In this document: positions 23,150 to 35,059 of the stretch, piece after piece
How the letters are laid out: every line of letters starts with the position of its first letter
Numbering within the stretch: the stretch's first letter is position 1
Assembly (NCBI RefSeq): GCF_910594005.1
Contig: NC_057816.1
Coordinates: 39,485,797-39,549,796 of the forward strand
Length of the DNA stretch: 64,000 nt
Origin: Cervus elaphus
Lineage: Eukaryota; Chordata; Mammalia; Artiodactyla; Cervidae
Reading direction: 5' to 3'
Translations under genes and position numbers: made by a program
Notes under the pieces: generated by a model
What the model saw: only the letters and a program-made list of their open reading frames with translations
The model's database searches: none
What the model was told of the DNA's origin: nothing

Positions 23150-24982
23150 TAACATAAAGAGTATCCATGAAAAACTCACAGCTAACATCATACTTAATGA
23201 AAGATTTTTCTCTAAGACCAGGAATTATACAAGAATGTCCATTCTCTCTTCTATTCAAAATTATGCTAGAGGTTCTAACCAAGGCAATTAGGCAAGAAAA
23301 AGAAATAAAAGACACTCAGATTGAAAAGTGGGAAGTAAAATTATCTCCAGCAACAGGTGACATGATGCTGTACACAGAAAATCCTAAGAAATTCAAACAC
23401 AATAAAACTGAAAGAACTAATGAACCAGTTTAAAAGGTTGCAAGACAAGATCAATATATAAAAATCAACTGCATTTCTATAAACTAGCAATGAATAACAT
23501 AAAAAAAAGTTTTTAAAATTCCATTTGTAGAGAATTACAAAACATTGTTGAAAAAATTAAAGAAATGTAAAGACAATTCATATTTATAGATTGGAAGACA
23601 TAATACTGTTATAATGGCAATACTCCCCAAACTAATTTTCAGATTCAACATGACTTTATACAAATCTCAGATTTTTTTTTTTTTGCAGAAATTGACAAGC
23701 TGATGCTAAAATTCAAGTGTAATGCAAGCGACCCAGAATAATCAAAACAGTCTTGAAAAAGATTGTGGAGAGAATAGACTTTTCAGCAAATAGTCTTGAG
23801 AAAACTAAATGTTCACACATAAATCAATGAATCTGAACCCCTAATCTCACAACACATGTAAAAATTAACTCAAAATGGATCAAAGACGTACATGTAATAA
23901 CATAAACTATAAAACTCTTAGGAGAAGACCTAAGTATAAACCTTGATGACCTTGGGTCAGGCAATGGTTTCTCAAACATGACATGAAAAGCACAAGCAAT
24001 CAAAGGAAAAAACAAAAATACTTCATCAAAATTTGTGCTTCAAATGAAAAGATCAATGAAATCAAAATGCAACACACAGATGGAAGAAAATATTTACAAA
24101 TAATGTATCTGAGTAGGGTACATTATCAAGAATAAATAGAGAACTATTACAAACCAACAACATAAAGACAAACAACCTGATTTTAAATGGGCAAATATTT
24201 GAACAGATATTTCTCCAAAGACATACAAATGGTCAACAAGTATATGAAAGGATACCCAACATCATTAGTAGGGAAATTCAAATCAAATGATGATAAGATA
24301 CACTTCATACCAAAAAATTGTGGCTGCGATAAAAGATGAGCAAAACAATAAAAGATGAGTATTGGTAAGGATATGGAGAAACTGGAAAGACAATGGTATC
24401 GGCAAAAAAGCTGCAGCCAATTTGGAAAAATTTAGCAGTTCCTCAAAATGTTAGAGTTACCAGGAATTCTACTACTAAGTACACACTTCAAGAGAAATAA
24501 AAGTATATGTCCACACACAAAACCTGCACACAAATTATTATTCATAACAGTCAAAATTTTCAAACAACCCAAATGTCCATCAATTGATGAATGGATAAAA
24601 AATATGTAGTATATTTATCCATGAAATAATATTTTGCAATTAAAAGGAATAAAGTGCTAAAAAAAAAAAAGTGTTAATGCATGCTACAATGTGGATGAAC
24701 CTTGAAAACATTATACCAAGTGAAAAAAGTCAGTCATAAAAGATCAATTATTAAGTGACTCCATTTATCTAAAATAGACAAATCTACAGAAAATGATTAG
24801 TAGTTGCCAAGGTGCTGAAGAAAAGAGAATGAAGATTTCTGTAAGGAATGATGAAAATGTTCTGGAATTAGATAGTGATGATGGTTGTACAACTCTGTGA
24901 ATATTCATAAAACCACTGAATTTTACACTTTAAAAGGTGATTTGTATGGCATATGAATTATATCTCAATAAAACATCTATTG
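23150..24982 (+). mobile_element. Old LINE-1 (L1MB-like), 5'-truncated
   Basis: Plus-strand L1 from the RT region ('catgaaaaactcacagcta' near 23166, then decayed GTRQGCP and FADD equivalents) through the ORF2 C-terminus to the 3' UTR ending 'gaattatatctcaataaaac'. Multiple stops and A/T insertions (for example near 23671) interrupt it. The 3' UTR phrase 'ccactgaattttacacttt' suggests an L1MB-type subfamily. Confidence 0.85.
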
Positions 24983-24984
24983 GG

Positions 24985-25190
24985 GGCTTTCCTGATGGCT
25001 CAGCAATAAAGAATCTGCCTGCAATGCAGGAGACCCAAATTCGATCCCTGGGTAGGGAAGATCTACTGGAGAAGAAAATAGCAACCCACTCCAATATTCT
25101 TGCTGGGAAAATGCCATGGACAGAGGAGCCTGGTGGGCCACAGTCCAAAGGGTCACAAAGAGTCAGATACAACTAAGCAACAGAGTACAC
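24985..25190 (+). mobile_element. Bov-tA SINE
   Basis: The head 'gatggctcagcaataaag' with 'ctgcctgcaatgcaggagac' is followed by a complete Bov-A body. It sits at the very 3' end of the L1 to its left, apparently inserted in the A-tail, which makes the TSD unclear. Confidence 0.92.
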
Positions 25191-25195
25191 ATGCA

Positions 25196-25295
25196 AAGCA
25201 GCTATTTAAAAAAATAGGTCCAGTCCACCCACTTTGCATTCTTTGCCTAAAAAGGTTTCTAAACCAAAATGGCTGTTACTAATATTTAAAAGGAT
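25196..25295 (+). repeat. Unassigned ~95-bp repeat module, copy 1
   Basis: 'aggtccagtccacccacttt' onward is matched at about 84% by 26791-26870, and both copies are preceded by 'aaagca(g/a)ctatt' plus an A-run. I do not recognise the family. Confidence 0.7.
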
Positions 25296-25474
25296 CTTGG
25301 ATGGGTGAAGGATTTTGCAAAAACTAGAACACAGTAAGTAGAGTGTCCAATTTTCTAAAATCAACCAGCACACATGTCCTATTTCAGTATTTCAAATAAA
25401 ATACTTAAAATTTTAGTAATAACAATGTGTTTTAGAAAAAGAATAGCTCAAGACTAGTAACAGTTCCCTTCTGC

Positions 25475-25860
25475 TTGCAGAATAAAGCCCTATCTCCATT
25501 TATCCACAGCCTAAAGCTAACTGATCTTTCCAATCCTACAGCTTATAAGGTCCTTATGAGATCCCTACAGTTCAGCCAAATTAGACCCACTCTTTGCCTT
25601 GAAAACCTCTCATGCTTTCTTAAATATGCTACTTCTATTTCAGATGCTGTTCTTCCATATCTGAATTCTCCCAAACCTTCAGTGTTCAAAATCCTACCTC
25701 CTTTATGAAGATTTTCCTGGCTCTCCCCTTTCAACCAGAATCAGGCTGAAGTAAACTTTCTCTTAGAACTTTTATCTCTTGAAGATACTTATTAATGGCT
25801 CCCACAGTTATATGTGCACTTGTGTTTTTTCCCCCTTGCTAAATAGTGAGTCCTATAACA
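25475..25860 (+). repeat. L2 LINE fragment
   Basis: 'cagaataaagccctatct', 'ccaatcctacagcttataag', 'cttcagtgttcaaaatcc' and 'tgctaaatagtgagtcc' follow the L2 3' half on the plus strand. Confidence 0.75.
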
Positions 25861-25879
25861 ATAATATGCATGAAATTTC

Positions 25880-26050
25880 AACAGAGTACCAAGTACATCA
25901 GCTTTAATGCTCACAACAACTCTAAATGATGTTATTCCTCTTATAAGATGAAGAAACTGAGGACTTAAGATGGTAAATCAATGGTTCAAGGTCCACCAAT
26001 AAGTGGAAGGTCTGAGATTTGATGCTAGTCCATCTTTAGTGGCATCTCTG
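25880..26050 (-). repeat. MIR fragment
   Basis: Minus-strand MIR core: 'ctcacaacaactctaaatga', 'agatgaagaaactgagg' and 'aataagtggaaggtctgag'. Confidence 0.85.
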
Positions 26051-26154
26051 TTTCCCACAAAGTGCTTACTAGAGAGCATTGCATGAAACAGGTCCTCAAA
26101 GACAACTGATTAAATAATTAATTGGAACTAGCATCAAAAATATTAGTCACTCAT

Positions 26155-26370
26155 CTTGAGCATAGATTCAGACTTGCCTTGGTTAAAATTTCAACGCCTC
26201 ATTTATAAATCAAACAGAGGTAAATTATTGAATCTTAATTTCAGTTACCTCATTTCTAATATGAAGATCATAATATTTAGGTAACTAGATTATTGTGAGA
26301 ATTAAATGAGGCCAAAAATGCTAAATTTGTAGCACATAGTAAGAACTCAGTACATGTAGGTTTTCTCCCT
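26155..26370 (+). repeat. MIR SINE
   Basis: Plus strand: 'aatttcagttacctcatt', 'attgtgagaattaaatgag' and 'gtagcacatagtaagaact' in MIR order. Confidence 0.85.
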
Positions 26371-26764
26371 CTCACACACTTTCCCCATGCCCTGCCCTCT
26401 ATTTACAATGGCTTAACAAGATAAATCTGTTCTTTATGGTCAACAAATCTGTTACAGTTCTACAACTCCTTAATTTCCTGACTTAATCATACATAATTTA
26501 CTGGCCAAATTTGAGTTTCAAGTTTTGCATCTGTGAAAATATGGGATGACAAAACTGTCTTATACAGGAACTGTGATAAATAAATGAACTAATCTGCCTC
26601 AAACAATATTTTAGCAGCAAACCCTGATGAAGTTGTTTCTTGGAAGCCCAAGGTATGCTTGAATTGGAGATCAGGGATGAGGGCTGTAGCCCAGGATGCA
26701 GCTCACCATTATGCACCACAGGCATTTCTTTCCTCTCAGTGCAAGGTGCAGCTGAAAAGGCTAT
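26371..26764. other. Unassigned sequence
   Basis: No repeat or exon recognised. Composition is close to the window average. Confidence 0.4.
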
Positions 26765-26872
26765 AAAGCAACTATTAAAAAAAAAAAAATAGGTCCAGCC
26801 CACCCACTTTGTATCCTTTGCCTAAAAGGAATTCTAAATAAAAATAGCTCTTACTAATATTTAACAGGGTCA
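26765..26872 (+). repeat. Unassigned ~95-bp repeat module, copy 2
   Basis: It matches 25196-25295, with a longer internal A-run (about 26777-26789). It lies 1.57 kb from copy 1 in the same orientation. Confidence 0.7.
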
Positions 26873-26895
26873 GGAAGTTATTTCCTCTAAATTTT

Positions 26896-26938
26896 ATAAA
26901 GCTCTGTACAAGGATGTACAAGCTCTGTACAAGGATAG
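26896..26938 (+). repeat. Short tandem duplication
   Basis: 'agctctgtacaaggat' occurs twice, separated by a few bases. This is a local slippage-type duplication. Confidence 0.85.
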
Positions 26939-26963
26939 AAATGATAATTATAACCAAAATTGA

Positions 26964-27281
26964 TTTCTCCCTGGTAACTCAGCTGGTAAAGGATCCACCT
27001 GCAACACAGGAGACTCTGGTTTGATTCCTGGGTCAGGTAGATCCACTGGAGAAGGGACAGATTACCCATTCCTGTATTCTTGGGCTTCCCTGGCAACTCA
27101 GTTGGTAAAGAATCTGCCTGCAATGTGGAAGACCTGGGTTCAATCCCTGAGTTGGGAAGATCCCTTGGAGAAAGGAACGGCTAGCCACTCCAGTATTCTG
27201 GCTTGGAGAATCTCAAAGACTATACAGTCCATGGGGTCGCAAAGAGTCAGACATGACTGAGTGACTTTCAGCTTCACTTTC
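26964..27281 (+). mobile_element. Bov-tA SINE with two tandem tRNA-like heads
   Basis: The first head unit spans about 26964-27080. A second begins 'gggcttccctggcaactc' near 27082 and leads into the Bov-A body, ending 'gagtgactttcagcttcac'. Two-headed copies also occur at 45800 and 54722, so this is a subfamily rather than a chance fusion. Confidence 0.92.
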
Positions 27282-27330
27282 AAAGCAAACCTGTAGGTAA
27301 GGAACTTCCAGTCTAATGATGAACACATTG

Positions 27331-27532
27331 TGTTCAGATGCTCAGTCGTGTCTGGCTCTTTGCAACCCCATGGACGATAGCCCACCATAGGCTTCTCTGA
27401 CTATGGAATTTTCCAGGTAAGAATACTGGAGTGAGGTTCCATTTCCTCCTCCAGAGGATCTTCTGGACCCAGGGATCAAACCTATATCTCTTGTGTCTCC
27501 TGCAGTGGCAAGGAAGATACCTAGGAAGCCCC
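27331..27532 (-). mobile_element. Bov-tA SINE
   Basis: Complete minus-strand copy from 'ctcagtcgtgtctggctctt' to 'ctaggaagcccc'. Somewhat diverged. Confidence 0.92.
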
Positions 27533-27591
27533 AATGACAAACATCAGAATTCCAAAATTGATATGAATTTCTCACACAAGATTCAACCAAG

Positions 27592-27790
27592 GTGAAGTGA
27601 AGTGAAAGTCGCTCAGTTGTGTCTGACTCTTTGTGACCCCATGGACTACAGATCCAGGGAATTCTCCAGGCCAGAATACTGGAGTGGGTAGCCTTTCCCT
27701 TCTCCAGGGGATGTTCCCAACCCAGGGATCAAACTCAGGTCTCTTGCATTGCAGGCAGATTCTTTACCAGCTGAGCCACAAAGGAAGTCA
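27592..27790 (-). mobile_element. Bov-tA SINE
   Basis: Complete minus-strand copy from 'gtgaagtgaaagtcgctc' to 'gctgagccacaaaggaag'. It is the third SINE within 830 bp. Confidence 0.93.
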
Positions 27791-28320
27791 CAAGCCAAAT
27801 ATTTTAGCCTGTTCACATCATTACATTCTTCATGACTTCATCTCTAAAATACCTCTTAGGCAAACTGTGCTGAGGCTGTGAAAGTGGTGGTTTTAAAAGG
27901 CTATCCCCCAGGACACCACCACCAGAGGCCAGAAAGGATTTTTGAAAGAGAGCAGAAAGAAAGCAAAACCATAGAAATAACAGGTGCTCTGAACAGCTGG
28001 GGAGAGAAAACTGAACTCCAACTCAGGAAGATCCCAAGAACTAGCAAAATTTCAAATCCCTGTTGAAGAAGAAACATAGTATCTCACTTTCAAGATAACG
28101 GTTCCTCTTCACTCTCCTCCAAAGGCCCTGAAAAGGGACATGTGCGCCCCTGCTTAGTACTAACAGGCTTTGAGATGCCAGAGTTCACTCCCAAGGAAAA
28201 GTAGTCCTTTAAATGAGAATCCTTTTATAAATTTTTTCTTAGATAAATAAATAGAAATTTTGTCAGTTATTAACAATTTCCCTTTTTAAATTCTGTGATC
28301 CAACGGGATATGTCTGGGAA
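27791..28320. other. Unassigned sequence
   Basis: Nothing recognised. The frame at 27878-28066 is short and has no domain. Confidence 0.4.
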
Positions 28321-28324
28321 GCAA

Positions 28325-28400
28325 TATGAAATTGTGAAAGAACCACAGGCCTTGGAATCTGAAAACGGTGGCCTACGACTTTCTAGTTGTTTGATTTCAG
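28325..28400 (+). repeat. MIR head fragment
   Basis: 'gaaccacaggccttggaat' and 'ctagttgtttgatttcagg' resemble the 5' half of MIR on the plus strand. Confidence 0.6.
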
Positions 28401-28434
28401 GCTTGTAATAAAAATGCTTACATACCACCTGTTT

Positions 28435-28635
28435 TTCTAACCACTTTAATATGTTAACTTGTTCAACCCTCATACTAATTCCGTGTATAGGTATTACTAT
28501 TGATTCCACTTTAAAAATGAGAAAACACATTTAAAGAGATGAAGTAGCTTGATAAAACACCATGACTAATAAGTGATAGAATTAAGATTTGAATGCAGGT
28601 ACCCTAGTTCCAGAGACAGCACTCCTAATGACTTC
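28435..28635 (-). repeat. MIR SINE
   Basis: Minus strand: 'gttcaaccctcatactaatt', 'taaaaatgagaaaacacatt' and 'gatttgaatgcaggtaccc'. Confidence 0.85.
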
Positions 28636-28664
28636 TAATGTGCTTTTTCTCATTTTTTTTCTTC

Positions 28665-28785
28665 ATTGTTCTTTAACTATAAAATAGAATGAATTCATAG
28701 GGACATTGTGAGATTAAATAATATATGTGAAGCACAGTTCCTGACACCCAGTAAATACATGATAAATAATAAATAGAAACTATAA
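28665..28785 (+). repeat. MIR 3' half
   Basis: 'actataaaatagaatgaatt', 'attgtgagattaaataat' and 'cagtaaatacatgataaata' follow the MIR 3' half on the plus strand. Confidence 0.75.
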
Positions 28786-28867
28786 TGACTATTGACATAG
28801 ATCATACTGTTAAGATCTAAAATTAAACTACCCCCATTATTTCTCCCAGATATATTTCTCCCTCTCT

Positions 28868-28930
28868 ATATAGATATATACATACATAACATACATACAT
28901 TTTACATGCATACACGTACATACATGGTGA
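28868..28930. repeat. TA/CATA simple repeat
   Basis: Imperfect tetranucleotide (ATAC)n and (TATA)n mixture. Confidence 0.85.
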
Positions 28931-29449
28931 GGGAGAGAGAGAAATCTGTCAATATCTGGAAAACACATAATTTCATGATACTTAAAGAACAATATAAAGA
29001 ATTAAGGAGAATTCTAGTATCAACTACTGTGCAGTTTGTGTGTATGGCTGAACATTAACAAATATTACAACCACCTTATGTTTTAGCTTTCTGAGTTATG
29101 AGTGATAAAATAAGAGAGACATATGAATATATATAAGGATCATTTACTTCAAATTACAAGCCAGAGTAGAAATATATTCTACAGCATCCCTGGCCAACAA
29201 TTTTCAAAATTCTATTTTCATACTTCCATCTTCTTCATAACAATACTCATCCCATTGTTATATACTCTTTTGGAAAGTAGTATTCTCTAATGAAATAAAG
29301 TAAATTTACTTCTATCTAGAACTTCTATATAAAGAAGTTTTAGCTTAAAAAATGTTTTTAATAATTAAACTACATTAAAGTGACCTCTCCACATCACTAT
29401 TCTAGTTTGAAATATATTAGATGTGGGGGAAGTTTTAGAGTCAGCCCAC
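28931..29449. other. Unassigned AT-rich sequence
   Basis: Nothing recognised. Confidence 0.4.
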
Positions 29450-29645
29450 ATTTAAAACTCTCCCCAACACCTTGGTTCCCACTTTGTTCACTCTCCTACA
29501 TGATATGTATAGGCCTTTTTTTCCTCGCTAAATTATTAGATCATTTAAAAGGAGGGAGTTTATCTTTTTATTTGCCCTTGTAACTGCCACAGTGTCTAGT
29601 ACAGTGACTAGCATGAAAAAAAGATGATTAATATTTATGAAAAAG
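29450..29645 (+). repeat. L2 3' end
   Basis: 'tcgctaaattattagatc', 'ccacagtgtctagtacagtg' and 'gattaatatttatgaa' correspond to the L2 3' terminus on the plus strand. Confidence 0.7.
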
Positions 29646-30804
29646 AAGAAGGGGAAGGAAGGAACTATAACGGGAGGAAAGAGAAAGGGCAAGAAGGCAG
29701 AAAGGCAACCAAACTAACCAAAAAACAAAAACTTAGAATGAAAAGTCTTCTATTTTAATGAGAAACATTTCCTCTTTGTGAAGGACTTTCCAGCATGTCA
29801 ACTATTGCAAAGCTTTCTTCATAATTTTTTCACAACATTTTATTAATTGCCTTAGTTTAAAAGAGTTGTTCTAGTAAGAAAACAGAAGATGGTATTTAGT
29901 CCATTTCACCTCAGAATTAACCAGTCCAAAAATCGGGCAATACTTTGGACCAGGAGAAGTTCTCAATTTCTCTGAAAAAATCAGTAAGTGTTAGGTTTAG
30001 TTTTCTCATTTAAATACATGTGCTACTAGTGAGCTCTCAGTTTAATTGCAAGCAATGTATAACATACTCAAAAATAAGTTTTAGGAAGGGCCACTGTATG
30101 AATTCAAGCTTTGTCAGCTGCCAGTAACCATTCTAAGTCTGGCAGCTGTGGATGGTGAACAATGTAACTTATGCAGCTGTCAGGAAGCCAAGTATTTTGT
30201 TTATGACCTCGATAGTGAATCATGAATATTGGCTAATTTCTGACCGCCACGTGCAAAAGGGCAACCTCTTACTTCCTCTCAAGCCAGCAATGTTGGAAAG
30301 GGGCCATGTTATTCGGAGGTCAATAAATGCAGAACAACGGGTATTAAAATCTAATCATCTTTAGAAAACACAAATTCTAGGGAAAAAAAAAATCTATAAA
30401 TGAGCATAAGACAGGTTGTTTGCTCTGCTTCTATGTCTTTTATCTTTTGCTTAAAAGTTCAAAAAAACAGTTAGGCTTGTATACTTGAAGGTAGTTTAAA
30501 AACAAATGAAAGAAACAGATTAAAAAGCATTAGCCCATCTAAAAATTTTTTAAGCCACTGAGCATAGCAATAGCCAACTTCAGATGAAAAGCGTGAAGCT
30601 TTGGGAGCTAAAGCAACACACAGCAGGTGAGTGACAGCAAAAGACAACACTAATGTCTGTGCCACCTGCAGCAGATGTCAGGCCCTGACCCTGCCGAAAC
30701 ACACTGAAACGTGTGAGCATCTCCGGCTTAGCGCTTAAGAAGGTTCAAACAATTGTTAACTTCTCCAAAAGCTGAGAAAATGCAACTTAAAATGCAGTCA
30801 CTAT
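29646..30804. other. Unassigned, repeat-poor sequence
   Basis: A purine-rich run (about 29640-29705) is followed by about 1.1 kb without a recognised repeat. The 70-residue frame at 30152-30364 has no recognisable motif or flanking splice signals that I could defend. Confidence 0.4.
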
Positions 30805-31960
30805 CTTATTAATTCAACAGACATTTATTTAGCAGTAAATCACTGAATAAGGCCTGGGCATTGAAGAATAGATTTAAGCAAGTTCCATATTCTCAATAAT
30901 CTAGTGTGAAATAGATACATGAACATAAATGGATAAAATGTTAATAAAGAACAGAGTGATAGAGTATTCAGGAAAGACTTCAGGAGAGAGGTAACATTTA
31001 AATTGGGTAGAAAAAGCTGAGAAGGGCATTAATAGGCAAATGAGAGGGCAAGGATATAGACGCAGAGCATGAAAGAATCTGGCTTGGGGAAAAAGTGAAG
31101 CTGAATGTGACTATAGTCTAGAGTCTGTGTTGGTGCTATATGGGAAATGCAACTGGAGAAGTAGGTTAAGATCACATGGTGAAAGGAAGAAGTTCTTTCA
31201 GTAGGATGATGGCTTGAGTCCACTGGTTTGGGGAGAAAGTGCTTCAGACAGACATGTGGAAGACAGACTGCAGTGGGAAGAAGCTGGTGGCAAAGAGACC
31301 AAGTGTGATAAGCCACTGCAATACACCAGGCCAAAGAAGAGAGAAGTGGACTTCCCTGGCAGTCCAATGGTTAAAACTCTGTGTTTCCACAGCAGAGGGC
31401 CAAAGTTCAATCCCTGCTCAGGGAATTAAGATACTACATGCCACATGGCCAAATAAAAAAGAAGAGAGAGGCCTGCAACAAGACACTGGCATGAAGATAG
31501 AGGTATTACAAAGGTTCTGATGAGTTATGGGATACAGTAGGTGACGGGAGAGAAGAACTATATAAAGCTTCAAGCCTCTAACTTGCTCATTTTCAGCTTG
31601 GCACTAACAGATGCTTATAGACGTGTAAAAAGAAAGAAACTGAAGTGTAGCTTGAACTGTTCTATAAAAAAGGAAGCTCTTAAAGAAAAAAAAAAAAAAA
31701 AAGGAAGCTCTGGAGGCCCTAAATTACTCTGGATTAAAGACAGGGGGAGGATTCAATTAAGATACCTAGAAGATAGAAATACAAGTTTGACCTCAGGTGA
31801 GAGATAAGTATTAGAGATAAATATATGAGAGTTGTTGGCATATATGTGAATAAAATAGAAGAAAGCAAGATGACTCTAGGAGACAACATAGAGGTGAATT
31901 TAGAAGACCAAAGGTGTATGTCCTAGAAACAGTATCACTGAATGGATTAAAAGAGCTGTA
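30805..31960 (-). repeat. Long L2 LINE copy, split by a CHR SINE
   Basis: From the L2 3' end ('attcaacagacatttattta') the copy runs up through the 3' UTR and into the decayed ORF on the minus strand ('agccactgcaatacaccagg', 'gatacctagaagatagaaa', 'gagttgttggcatatat'). A CHR SINE interrupts it at 31347-31457. No frame survives. Confidence 0.75.
31347..31457 (+). mobile_element. CHR SINE
   Basis: A tRNA-derived cetartiodactyl SINE: 'acttccctggcagtccaatg', 'caatccctgctcagggaa', then 'ccacatggccaaata' and an A-tail. The TSD aaagaagagaga is at 31333-31344 and 31458-31469. Confidence 0.93.
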
Positions 31961-32266
31961 GCCTTCAAAGGAGGCTGAAAATGAACAAGAATTTATTTAT
32001 ATCAAATTTTCCAACAATTCCAATTATTCTGCTCTTCGTGAGCCATCATTTTGCCAGACAGTAAGGATATAAATATTAATATGATAGTTTCTGTGAAAGG
32101 AATGCTGTCAAATGGAGTCCACAGACAAATAGACGACTGCAAAACTGTTGCACAGTTTCTACAGCAGAGGAACCCACACGGTGTGAGGAGAGCACAGGAC
32201 GGCACCTATTTAAAGAGGACCTAAGAAATGGTGTACCAATGAAACCAAGAGAAAAGAGATTCTCAA
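31961..32266. other. Unassigned sequence
   Basis: Nothing recognised. Confidence 0.4.
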
Positions 32267-32280
32267 AAAACAGGACAGCA

Positions 32281-33066
32281 AAATGTTGGAGAGAATATGG
32301 AGAAAAGCAAACCCTCCTGCACTGTTGGTAGGAATGTAAATTGATACAGTCACTATGGAGAACAGCATGGAGATTCCTTAAAAAAAAAAAAAAAAAGGAA
32401 AAAAACTATCATATGACCCAGCAATCCCACTGTTGCACATACACTCTGAGAAAACCGTAACTGAAAAAGACACCTGTATCCCAATGCTCACTGCAGCACT
32501 ATTTACAATAGCTAGGATAAGGAAGCAACCTAGATGTCCATTGACAAATAAATGGATAAAGATGTGGTACATATATACAATGGAATATTACTCAGCCATA
32601 AAAAAATAACAAATTTGAGTCAGTTCTAATGAGGTGGGTGAACTCAGAGCCTATTATACAGAGTGAGGTAAGTCAGAAAGAGGAAAACAAATTTCATATA
32701 TTAATACATATACACAGAATCTAGAAAAATTGTATTGATGAATCTGTTTGTAGGGGAGGAATGGAGATGTAGATATAGAGAACAGACTTGTGAACACACT
32801 GGTGGAAGGAGAGGGTGGGATGAATCAAAAAAGTAGCATCAACATATATACACTATGATGTGTAAAATAGATAGCTGGTAAGAAGCTGCTATATAACACA
32901 GGATGTCCAGCCTGGTGTTCTGTGATGACCTAGAGGGGTGGGATGGGGTAAAGGGAGGGAGGCTCAAGAGAGAGAGGTGATATGTGTACAATTATGGCCA
33001 ATTTGTGGTGTTGTATGGCAGACCAACACAACACTGAAAAGCAATTTTCCTCCAATTAAAAAGAAG
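32281..33066 (+). mobile_element. L1 3' end insertion
   Basis: A 5'-truncated plus-strand L1 holds the last part of ORF2 and the whole 3' UTR, ending 'ttttcctccaattaaaaag'. The TSD aaaacagga(c/g)agca is at 32267-32280 and 33067-33080 (13/14). An A-run of about 17 bp (32380-32396) disrupts the ORF remnant. Confidence 0.94.
32934..32962 (+). other. G-quadruplex-prone tract in L1 3' UTR
   Basis: Runs gggg, ggg, gggg, ggg, ggg are separated by 1-4 bases on the L1 sense strand. Confidence 0.7.
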
Positions 33067-33080
33067 AAAACAGGAGAGCA

Positions 33081-33908
33081 TTAGTCCTGGCAAATGTGAT
33101 CTTACATAGACATTACTGAAATTTTAAAACTGGTTTTTAGAGTCTATCCCAAGTTGCTCTTTCCAATAAAACATCCTAATAACTCTTAACTTTCAAAATA
33201 CGTTCAGTGGTCACTTTGAACATTTTAAGAATAAGCATGTCTAAGAGGCTGTAAAAAAGGAAAACAATTCTTGTTATATAGATTCTACACCCAAATTAAC
33301 AATCTTGGGACTGTAAAGAGATCCTCTAACAAAGGACTATATAAAATCCTTTGAATTTTCAGAGGAATGATATATTTTCCCCCTAGATGGAGAAGAGTGC
33401 TGGAAGAGGGAAAACAATGAAAACTACAATGCACTTTTTAAAACTGCTGAATGACAATCCATTTACTCTACTATTGAGTTTCCATGAGTACGTAGAAATA
33501 CAGGTAGTATATTAAGGTAGTCCTATGCATCATTTGCTTTGAACTACGTCTTCCACTTGTATGCTGGATTTTAAATTTTTCTTTCCTAAAATGGGTGATA
33601 TGAATAGGATGTCCTAATATGAGTCTAACTTATATAAAGATGAGACCATGGTCTCTAAGGAATAAGCAACTAATAAATAAAAAAGTACAGCATAGACAAG
33701 AAGTCCCTATGCCTAAGAGTCTGTCCTCTGTGAATTATATGTTTAATAACTATTCTATGTAATAACACTTAGGGACCTAAAAGCAACTAAGAAACATGGG
33801 GGAAGATTAAAATTTACATGGAGAATGGAGAGAGCATGCAGATTGCTTCTAGTCCATACACATGTGTATTTTGTATTTATATTTAAAAACAACTAACAAG
33901 CACTGAGC
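33081..33908. other. Unassigned sequence
   Basis: About 0.8 kb between an L1 and a BovB with no recognised repeat or coding signal. Confidence 0.4.
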
Positions 33909-35028
33909 TCTTCAGTTCAGTTCAGCCACTCAGTTGTGTCCAACTCTTTGTGATGCCATGGACCGCAGCACACCAGGCTTCCCTGCCCGCCAACTCCCAG
34001 AGCTTGCTCAAACTCATGTCCATTGAGTCAGTGATGCCATCCAACCATCTCATCCTCTGTCATCCCCTTCTCCTCCTGACTTCAATCTTTCCAAGTATCA
34101 GGGTCTTTTCCAATGTGTCAGCTCTTCGCATCCGGTGGCCAAAGTACTGGAGTTTCAGCTTCAACATCAGTCCTTCCAATGAACTCAGGACTGATCTCCT
34201 TTAGGATGGACTGGTTGGATCTCCTTGCAGACAAACGGACTCTCAAGAGTCTTCTCCAACACCACAGTTCAAAAGCATCAATTCTTTGGCGCTCAGGTTT
34301 CTTTATAGTCCAACTCTCACATCCATATATGACTACTGGAAAAACCACAGCTTGGATTAGACAGACCTTTGTTGGTAAAGTAATGTCTCTGCTTTTTAAT
34401 ATGCTGTCTAGGTTGGTCATAACTTTTCTTCCAAGGAGTAAGCGTCTTTTCATTTCATGGCTGCAATCACCATCTCCAGTGATTTTGGAGCCCAAGGAAA
34501 TAAAGTTTCTCACTGTTTCCACTGTTTCCCCATCGATTTGTGATGAAGTGATGGGACCAGATGCCATGATCTTCATTTTTTGAATGTTGAGTTTTAAGCC
34601 AACTTTTCACTCTCCTCTTTCACTTTCATCAAGAGGCTCTTCAGTTCCTCTTCGCTTTCTGCCATAAAGGTGGTGTCATCTGCATATCTGAGGTTATTGA
34701 TATTTCTCCCAGCAATCCTGATTCCAGCTTGTGCTCCATCCAGTCCGGCATTTTGCACGAGGTACTCTGCATAGAAATTAAGTTATTCCTTTCCCAATTT
34801 GGAACCAGTCCATTGTTCCATGTCCAGTTCAACCGCTGCCTCTTGACCTGCTTACAGAGTTCTCGGGAGGCATTCCCATCTCTTTTTAAGAATTTTCCAC
34901 AGTTTGTTATGATCCACACAGTCAAAGGCTTTGGTGTAGTCAATAAAGCAGATGTTTTCCTGGAACTCTCTTGCTTTCTCTATGATCCAACGGACGTTGG
35001 CAATTTGATCTCTAGTTCTTCTGCCTTT
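33909..35028 (-). mobile_element. BovB LINE, 3' 1.1 kb
   Basis: The BovB tail complement starts at 33909. The copy then covers the C-terminal ORF (WRRLLRV, YGCESWTIKK, RRLLLGRKVMTNLDSILKS on the minus strand at 34118-34576) and part of the RT region (IDYTKAFDCVDHNKLWKILKK on the minus strand near 34890-34950). The right end stops after 'tagttcttctgcctttt'. It has a small deletion near 34775 and several frameshifts. No clear TSD was found. Confidence 0.93.
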
Positions 35029-35059
35029 TGAATTCTTACCATCTGCCAAACACAATGTC

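Noticed and set aside
26964..27200. Possible tRNA genes in Bov-tA and CHR heads
   Set aside because: The heads resemble tRNA A and B boxes but are embedded in SINEs with TSDs and BovB or A tails. They do not form independent tRNA genes.
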